Shown piece after piece: positions 25,727 through 30,526 of a stretch of 30,526 nucleotides of DNA. Source of the stretch: CAJJBL01 sp964519035 (lineage in GTDB: Bacteria > Pseudomonadota > Alphaproteobacteria > Puniceispirillales > Marisalimonadaceae); the NCBI GenBank assembly GCA_964519035.1, contig CAZFKZ010000021.1:1-30526 (forward strand), in the 5' to 3' direction. The notes beneath the pieces are model-generated. The model ran no database searches. It was not told the DNA's origin and saw only the letters and a list, made by a program, of their open reading frames with translations. The position numbers and the translations under genes were made by a program. Within the stretch, counting starts at the first letter, position 1. Each line of letters opens with the position of its first letter.

Positions 25727-27110
25727 ATACATTAAGAAACGAAGTTGCATCTTTTTGATTTTCAATATTAAAAACAAAATCTTTAATTTGTTCAATTTTA
25801 GATTGTGAAAGTGGTTGGACTAAATTTGTACAACATTCATCAAATTTCTTTATATATTCATTTTTTAACATTGGGTTTTTAGGATTCCCATATACATTTT
25901 CAATTGTAATCTCAATTACTTGCTTATCTTTAAGTTTAACAACAAAATGTTGCGGAGTTAAAGACTTTTCATTGGCATTTGGATCTATTTCAAAACATAT
26001 TTTTTTAGCTAACTCATGAACTTCAACATCTTCTAAGAAAATTTTATCCGTAAAAATGTTAATATTTAAATATCCATGTTTAAAAAAACTTGCACCAACA
26101 TAAGCTGCACACAACTTTGCATAATTTGTGGTTAGATTAGACTTAATTGGTCTTGAAACCAGTTTAAATACTCCTGGTGGAACTTTGCATGAAATTGAAT
26201 CAATTTGGTCTTTTGATACGTTTTTATTTTTTAAATTTTTAATTGCATCTACGAGACCATGAGTTAAACGACCACTTGGGTATGGCTTATGAGATAGCTC
26301 ATTAATTTTCCATCCCTTTCCTAACTCGTCAATAATGGGGTTAATATTAAATTGATTGTTTTCAATTAACCTAAAGTATCCATGTATTCCATTAAAAACA
26401 TTTTTTGGCCCAGGAAATCCAGCTTTTGCAAGATCTATTGCACAAAGTGCAGATCGCGAATTAAACCCTGTTTGTAGACCTAAAATTGGAACACCTTCAA
26501 CATGAGCTTGCATGTTTCCCGACGTCTGAGAATACATAATTCCCAAAGCATTTTTAATCTCTTCGACATTTAAATTTTCAATTTTTGATAATGCTGATAC
26601 GGCTCCAAATCCACTGGCTGTTGCAGGTCTAAAGAAACGAAGTTCTCCAGTTGCACAAATGCCGAGTAAGGACGCAATATCCACTCCTAAAATTAAAGAC
26701 AATAAAAAGTCTTTTCCATTTACTGGATTTCCATTTATTGCTTTATTTTCACAATATGACAAAAGTGAAGAAAATATTGTGGCCATTGGATGAACTATAG
26801 CCTTATCATGAATACAATCATATTCTAGACAATGAATTTGATAAGCATTAATAACAGAAGCTGTTTCTACAGAAACACTCTCTCCGGTTCCTAAGATTGT
26901 GCAACCTGTACCTTTAGACCAATTACTAACTACTGTTTTTAATTCTTTTAAATTTGCACCAGTACTTCCAGCAATGCCTACTCCTATAGTATCAAGTATA
27001 AAAATTTTAGCTTTTTCAAGAGTATTATTGTTAATTTGATTATATTTATTTTCATAAATATGATTAGCAAAATATTCTGTAGCCTCAAAATCCATTTTAA
27101 ATTCTCTCAT
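25710..27110 (-). CDS. MmgE/PrpD family protein
   Basis: This 466-residue cytoplasmic protein belongs to the 2-methylcitrate dehydratase (PrpD) / MmgE family, which also includes cis-aconitate decarboxylase and many uncharacterised hydro-lyases. Family features are DTIGVGIAGS (about 40-49), the ASVINAYQIHCLEYDCIHD region, VHPMATIFSSLL, SALCAIDLAKAGFPGPKNVF and KPYPSGRLTHGLVDAI. The usual DYDDT-like motif is EYDCIHD here, so the substrate may differ from methylcitrate. No prpB or prpC is near. ATG 27110 is used; ATG 27095 has a slightly better purine tract. It follows the SCP2-type thiolase gene after 15 bases, suggesting one operon. Its 3' end overlaps the ligase gene. Confidence 0.9.
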   Translation of the reverse strand: MREFKMDFEATEYFANHIYENKYNQINNNTLEKAKIFILDTIGVGIAGSTGANLKELKTVVSNWSKGTGCTILGTGESVSVETASVINAYQIHCLEYDCIHDKAIVHPMATIFSSLLSYCENKAINGNPVNGKDFLLSLILGVDIASLLGICATGELRFFRPATASGFGAVSALSKIENLNVEEIKNALGIMYSQTSGNMQAHVEGVPILGLQTGFNSRSALCAIDLAKAGFPGPKNVFNGIHGYFRLIENNQFNINPIIDELGKGWKINELSHKPYPSGRLTHGLVDAIKNLKNKNVSKDQIDSISCKVPPGVFKLVSRPIKSNLTTNYAKLCAAYVGASFFKHGYLNINIFTDKIFLEDVEVHELAKKICFEIDPNANEKSLTPQHFVVKLKDKQVIEITIENVYGNPKNPMLKNEYIKKFDECCTNLVQPLSQSKIEQIKDFVFNIENQKDATSFLNVFKKNL

Positions 27111-27125
27111 TTTCTTAAATTAATC

Positions 27126-28661
27126 TTAGTCTGGAATAAATATATTAACACCTTCAACATTTTTTACTATACCTGAAGCGCCTAGATAATCTTCTAACGT
27201 CATATTAGACATAAGGCTATTATCATCAGGTGTATTTGCTATAAAACGACTTCCATTTTGAAGTCTTCCAAACAAAATTCCAAAAGTAGGTCCACTACGA
27301 TCATGCATAATTGTATAAGTTTCTATTATCCCATTTCCATTTGCAAACTCTATAAAAGGTGGTCCTTTTTGGGAGTTAATTTCATTTTGATAAATACTAG
27401 GATTTTTTGGAGCAAAAGGTTTGGAAGTAGGTTCAGTTGAATAAATACCTGCTGATTGCTTTGTTATATAATTTCCATTGGCCGTAACTAAACCCTTAAT
27501 GCCAGGTTTAGCTCTTACCTTATTAATCATTTCAGCAATTGAGTGCGTTACGTAATTATTTCCAGGACCACCAAAATAAGGTAACCCTCCTGTAATAGTT
27601 AATCCTCGCTGATCATCAAGAGAAATATTCATTTCATCACATGCAATCTGAACTGCCGATGGAAAACAGCTATAAATATCCAGTGCGTCTATATCAGCCA
27701 ATGTACAATGAGCCATTTCAAAAGTTTCCTTAGCAACTTTGGACATTGCTGGCGAAGAATAAAAATTTATACGATCACTTAAATACCAATGATCGTAAGC
27801 ATCTGCACATCCGTGCAGATATACCCACTTCTCTTCTGGAATACCTAATTTTTTTGCTTTAGCTACTGAAGTTAAAATAATCGCAGCAGACTGGTCAATA
27901 AAGGCATTTGAGTTCATAAGTTTAGTATATGGAAAACCTATATAAGGATTATCCGAGTTTAGTGTTGAAATCTGCTCTTTTGTATAACCTTGTCTTCGGT
28001 CAGCTAGTGGATTATTAACAGCAACTGAAGCAAAACTTGAAAATAATCTACCCATTTCAAGAGAATGTTCTGATATAGAACGACCCTTTTTACCTCTAAT
28101 AGCATTTTCAATCATAGGATAGGCAAATATAGCCCCAGCCATGCGATGACGATCTTCAATATCTGACCATCCTCGTTTATCTATCCCCCATTGTTCGTAA
28201 TCGCCCCCAGAAACTTCATTCCATTCAAGATTTATACCTGCTCGTTGTGCCTTTTTCTGAGTTGCTAAAGCTTCTCCACCAGCGATCATTGCTGTTTCTA
28301 ACTCTCCTCGATTTATCATTTCAAACATACGATTTACACACCACTGAGGCATGTTTCCACCAGGGTATGTGTAAATAAGACGATTTGCATTTTCTGCACC
28401 AAGGCGATTAGCTAATGAACTCGGTGGATTTGAGTATCTACCAAATGGGCAAGAAAACCGCCAGCTCGTATCAGAAAAAGAACGTATTAAAACGATCGTG
28501 TCTAAAGATTTTAAAAGAGCATTACCCGCTCCACTGTCTTTGCTTGCTTTTAGTCCAGCAGCAGCAGTCAACTCCATTGGAGAAAGAGCTTTTAATGGAT
28601 CAGCTTCACGTTGCGTTATTTGACCACTTCCGACTAAAATTGGTATCCTTGATTCATCCAT
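27126..28661 (-). CDS. SCP2-type thiolase-like acetyl-CoA acetyltransferase
   Basis: This 511-residue protein belongs to the lipid-transfer (SCP2) thiolase-like group annotated as acetyl-CoA acetyltransferase. Visible features are YPGGNMPQWCVNRMFEMI (99-116), IAGGEAL, DIYSCFPSAVQIACDEM and TGGLPYFGGPGNNYVTHSIA. The classical N-x-C-x-x-G nucleophile motif is absent, as in other members I know of, so condensing activity is uncertain. A C-terminal extension after about residue 400 resembles the small OB-like domain of this group. By eye the gene is richer in G+C than its neighbours, locally above 40%. It is 15 bases upstream of the MmgE/PrpD gene on the same strand and divergent from a small membrane protein gene across a hairpin. 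Confidence 0.88.
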   Translation of the reverse strand: MDESRIPILVGSGQITQREADPLKALSPMELTAAAGLKASKDSGAGNALLKSLDTIVLIRSFSDTSWRFSCPFGRYSNPPSSLANRLGAENANRLIYTYPGGNMPQWCVNRMFEMINRGELETAMIAGGEALATQKKAQRAGINLEWNEVSGGDYEQWGIDKRGWSDIEDRHRMAGAIFAYPMIENAIRGKKGRSISEHSLEMGRLFSSFASVAVNNPLADRRQGYTKEQISTLNSDNPYIGFPYTKLMNSNAFIDQSAAIILTSVAKAKKLGIPEEKWVYLHGCADAYDHWYLSDRINFYSSPAMSKVAKETFEMAHCTLADIDALDIYSCFPSAVQIACDEMNISLDDQRGLTITGGLPYFGGPGNNYVTHSIAEMINKVRAKPGIKGLVTANGNYITKQSAGIYSTEPTSKPFAPKNPSIYQNEINSQKGPPFIEFANGNGIIETYTIMHDRSGPTFGILFGRLQNGSRFIANTPDDNSLMSNMTLEDYLGASGIVKNVEGVNIFIPD

Positions 28662-28703
28662 TTGTTTATATCTCTGAATATTTTCAATAAACCCCTACAT
28701 TGC

Positions 28704-28736
28704 TTTGGTTATATTTCTGACTATCAGATAACCAAA
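28704..28736. terminator. Long hairpin between divergent genes, followed by T tract on plus strand
   Basis: TTTGGTTAT (28704-28712) pairs with ATAACCAAA (28728-28736), and inside it CTGA pairs with TCAG around a three-base loop, leaving a 4-base bulge. TTTTT follows on the plus strand. It has the look of an intrinsic terminator, yet both flanking genes are transcribed away from it, so an operator or a leader-RNA structure is also possible. Confidence 0.5.
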
Positions 28737-28807
28737 TTTTTAACTTAATTACAACAATCTTTAGTCATAATAAATTCCTAGAATTATCTTAAACATGAGG
28801 TAAAGTT

Positions 28808-29011
28808 ATGGCAAATAGTGGCATTGAATGGATTGACGTAACCTTTAATTTTTGCGTTAGTATTTTATATGATATTGGAAGAGTATTAGGCATTTCATAT
28901 GAAGAAATAAACGTATGGTTATTTTGTGTTATATGGCCAATAGCAAGCCTAATTTTGTTTGCAGAGGTTGTTAGATTAAGGCTAAAGATTGATTCAAATA
29001 TAAAAAAGTAA
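28808..29011 (+). CDS. Small single-pass membrane protein, unknown function
   Basis: This 67-residue protein has a clear hydrophobic segment, VWLFCVIWPIASLILFAEVV (about 38-57), followed by a basic tail RLRLKIDSNIKK. The N-terminal half is mildly amphipathic (FNFCVSILYDIGRVLGISYE). The segment GISYEEINVWLFCVIWP reminds me of hypothetical small proteins in other marine alphaproteobacteria, but I know of no function. GAGGTAA lies about 7 bases before ATG 28808, which strongly supports translation. It stands alone: the thiolase-like gene upstream is divergent and the cupin gene downstream converges on it with a 7-base gap. Confidence 0.7.
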   Translation: MANSGIEWIDVTFNFCVSILYDIGRVLGISYEEINVWLFCVIWPIASLILFAEVVRLRLKIDSNIKK

Positions 29012-29018
29012 AAAGAAA

Positions 29019-29384
29019 TTAAACAGTAATAGTTTTGAATTCTGCGGGGCTTGTTATCTCAATTAATTCAAGATCATCAGAGTGTTTTATTTCTCTATGA
29101 TGAATTTCTGGTGGTTGATAAACAACATCACCTTGCTTTAATGTAAAATTTCCTTCACCTTTATATTCAAATTCAACGGATCCTTTAAGAATATAAACCA
29201 TCTGAAAGTTTAATTTATGATAGTGCCATTCACCATTAGCATGTTTGCCTTCAACAGCCTTTATTACATTAGCTCCAAAATTTCCTGAAGTCGCTTCTTC
29301 AATACCTAAGTTTTTATATGCAAAAAAACCTCTTAATCCAGTCTCAAAGTTATTTTCATTTGCTCTTGTGATTTTAAATTTCAT
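29019..29384 (-). CDS. Cupin domain protein
   Basis: This 121-residue protein is a single small cupin. The first cupin motif is visible as HANGEWHYHKLNFQMVYILK (residues 49-68), with the H-x-H ligand pair, and the second as GDVVYQPPEIHHREI (about 85-99). Such proteins bind a metal and act as isomerases, dioxygenases or small-molecule binders; the reaction cannot be assigned. GGAAA precedes ATG 29384. It lies 100 bases downstream of pcaD on the same strand, with only a weak AT-rich hairpin (29411-29429) between, so joint transcription is possible. Confidence 0.88.
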   Translation of the reverse strand: MKFKITRANENNFETGLRGFFAYKNLGIEEATSGNFGANVIKAVEGKHANGEWHYHKLNFQMVYILKGSVEFEYKGEGNFTLKQGDVVYQPPEIHHREIKHSDDLELIEITSPAEFKTITV

Positions 29385-29484
29385 AAGATTTCCTTTTAAA
29401 TTTATCTTCTATTAAAATGGCTTTTTAATCATACATAAAAATTAATAAAATTTATTACTTATTATTATTGATAATATAAATAAC

Positions 29485-30273
29485 CTAAAGCTTAGATATC
29501 ATTTCTCGGATAATCCTTATAATCTCTTCAGGCTGTTCAGCACATGGTATATGTCCTGCCTCTTTAATAGCTTCAAACTTCGCATCAGGTATCATTTTAG
29601 CTGTCCCTTGAACAAGCGCAGGTGGTGTCGCTCCATCTTCTTCACCTACAACACAAGTTGTTGGAACTAAAATAGACGATGCTTTATCTGTGAAGTCTGC
29701 GTCACGAATAGCTATAGCTGTCCCTAAATAGCCTTCTAAAGGTGTACGAGTAAACATTGCTTCATATCCACGTAAATCAACTTGTCGATTTTTATGAAAA
29801 TTTGGTGAAAACCAACGTTGCATGTTGCCTTCAACAAGCGCCTCAAGCCCCCCATCACGTGCTATAGCAATACGGTCATTCCACATATTTTCATTACCAA
29901 TTTTAGCAGCCGTATCACAGAGAATTAAACCTTGAACTAAATCAGGTCTTGCGTGATAAACTCCTTGAACAATTAAGCCACCAACTGATAATCCAACTAA
30001 TACTGATTTAGAAGCCTTAAGATGATCCATCAAAGCTATAAGGTCATTGACATGGTCGTTTATTACATAGGGAGTCTTACCAAGACCAGAAAGACCATGG
30101 CCTCTTTTGTCATATAATAGTATGCTATAATCTTCAATAAGGTCATCGACGCAGTTTTCCCAAATACGAAAGTCGGTACCTAATGAATTTGAAAAAACTA
30201 TAAGCGGTTTATCTGGACCTTTATTGATGTATTTATAATTGATAGAAATACCATTGATAGTAACAAAATTCAT
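29485..30273 (-). CDS. pcaD: 3-oxoadipate enol-lactonase
   Basis: This 262-residue alpha/beta hydrolase closely resembles PcaD, which hydrolyses 3-oxoadipate enol-lactone in the beta-ketoadipate pathway for aromatic acids. Family motifs are FSNSLGTDFRIWE (oxyanion region, 27-39), YDKRGHGLS, the nucleophile elbow GLSVGG with Ser96, LCDTAAKIG, and GEEDGATPP with Asp213, then EAGHIPC with His241. I use ATG 30273 because GAGGT lies 8 bases upstream; ATG 30285 would add four residues. No other beta-ketoadipate gene is visible in the window, so the true substrate could be a related lactone or ester. A further gene on the same strand ends about 180 bases upstream. Confidence 0.85.
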   Translation of the reverse strand: MNFVTINGISINYKYINKGPDKPLIVFSNSLGTDFRIWENCVDDLIEDYSILLYDKRGHGLSGLGKTPYVINDHVNDLIALMDHLKASKSVLVGLSVGGLIVQGVYHARPDLVQGLILCDTAAKIGNENMWNDRIAIARDGGLEALVEGNMQRWFSPNFHKNRQVDLRGYEAMFTRTPLEGYLGTAIAIRDADFTDKASSILVPTTCVVGEEDGATPPALVQGTAKMIPDAKFEAIKEAGHIPCAEQPEEIIRIIREMISKL

Positions 30274-30453
30274 AATAGACCTCATCTAAACTGTAAGAAA
30301 TTAATTAATTAATTCAAATCTTAGCATAAAATAATAATGTCTTAAATAAATTTCGTTACTTTAGATAATGGTCAGGGAGGAGCAATATCAAGTAATTAAT
30401 TTATTTAGTAAATAAAATGTCTGTAAATCAAATCAACAAAACCATTCATGCTG

Positions 30454-30526
30454 TTAGGCAGTCATTTTTTTTTGTATGAGACCCTCTTTTGAAAAACCAT
30501 GATCATCTAAGCTCTTTAACAACTCC
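30454..30526 (-). CDS. C-terminal end of an unidentified gene, cut by window edge
   Basis: The last 23 codons of a minus-strand frame are seen, reading ELLKSLDDHGFSKEGL then IQKKMTA and a TAA at 30456-30454. The charged, balanced composition looks like a real protein end rather than chance, but the stretch is too short to name. The 180 bases between it and pcaD hold no gene that I can support; a GC-richer patch GGTCAGGGAGGAGC at 30371-30384 stands out but has no recognised role. Confidence 0.45.
   Translation of the reverse strand, partial: ELLKSLDDHGFSKEGLIQKKMTA

Noticed and set aside
28415..28690. Plus-strand open frame of 91 codons over the start of the thiolase-like gene
   Set aside because: It overlaps the well-supported N-terminus of the minus-strand gene and has no recognisable motif.
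30286..30453. Possible small RNA or tRNA in the gap upstream of pcaD
   Set aside because: No cloverleaf, no CCA-type acceptor and no strong terminator could be drawn; the GC-richer patch at 30371-30384 alone is not enough.
1..30526. CRISPR arrays, insertion sequences, prophage or integration sites
   Set aside because: No regularly spaced repeats, transposase or integrase frames, or tRNA-associated direct repeats were seen.

Overview
The window is about 30.5 kb of compact, very AT-rich bacterial DNA (roughly 30% G+C by eye), with short intergenic gaps, no rRNA or tRNA gene, no CRISPR array and no insertion sequence that I can see. The gene set points to a streamlined marine alphaproteobacterium: a TAXI-type TRAP transporter, several Fe(II)/2-oxoglutarate dioxygenases, a DUF2842-like small membrane protein, a DUF3726 protein and the ligase-associated DNA repair quartet. 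Genus cannot be fixed from the sequence alone. No transcription regulator is encoded in the window.

Region 1 (1-3847, minus): an apparent four-gene catabolic operon, transcribed TauD-type dioxygenase, TIM-barrel isomerase-like protein, PhyH-type dioxygenase, then a thiolase that runs off the left edge. Region 2 (4013-7876, plus): a PsiE-like membrane protein followed by an unusual trio, an M19 dipeptidase homologue that has lost most of its metal ligands, a 571-residue protein of no family I recognise, and a DUF3726 protein. Region 3 (7878-10884, minus): an enolase-superfamily dehydratase-like enzyme, a small TTG-started membrane protein, an SDR dehydrogenase and a two-module VOC protein, apparently from one promoter. 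Region 4 (11032-15539, plus): a second TauD-type dioxygenase, an exported gamma-glutamyltransferase and a polytopic transporter resembling the folate/biopterin (BT1) group.

Region 5 (15575-20025): a YeiH-family putative sulfate exporter (minus), divergent from a TAXI binding protein and its fused TRAP permease (plus) with a hairpin between them. Region 6 (20060-25726): a DNA repair block, pdeM and helicase (minus) divergent from exonuclease and ATP-dependent ligase (plus). pdeM has no ATG, GTG or TTG in its reading frame ahead of its first metal motif. Region 7 (25710-30526): MmgE/PrpD protein, SCP2-type thiolase-like protein, a small membrane protein, a cupin, a 3-oxoadipate enol-lactonase (pcaD), and the last 23 codons of a further minus-strand gene.

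Taken together, the window looks like an accessory catabolic region for organic acids, sulfonates or similar small molecules, into which one housekeeping DNA repair cluster is set. The best candidates for something undescribed are the pseudo-M19 / 571-residue / DUF3726 module and the possible non-canonical start of pdeM.
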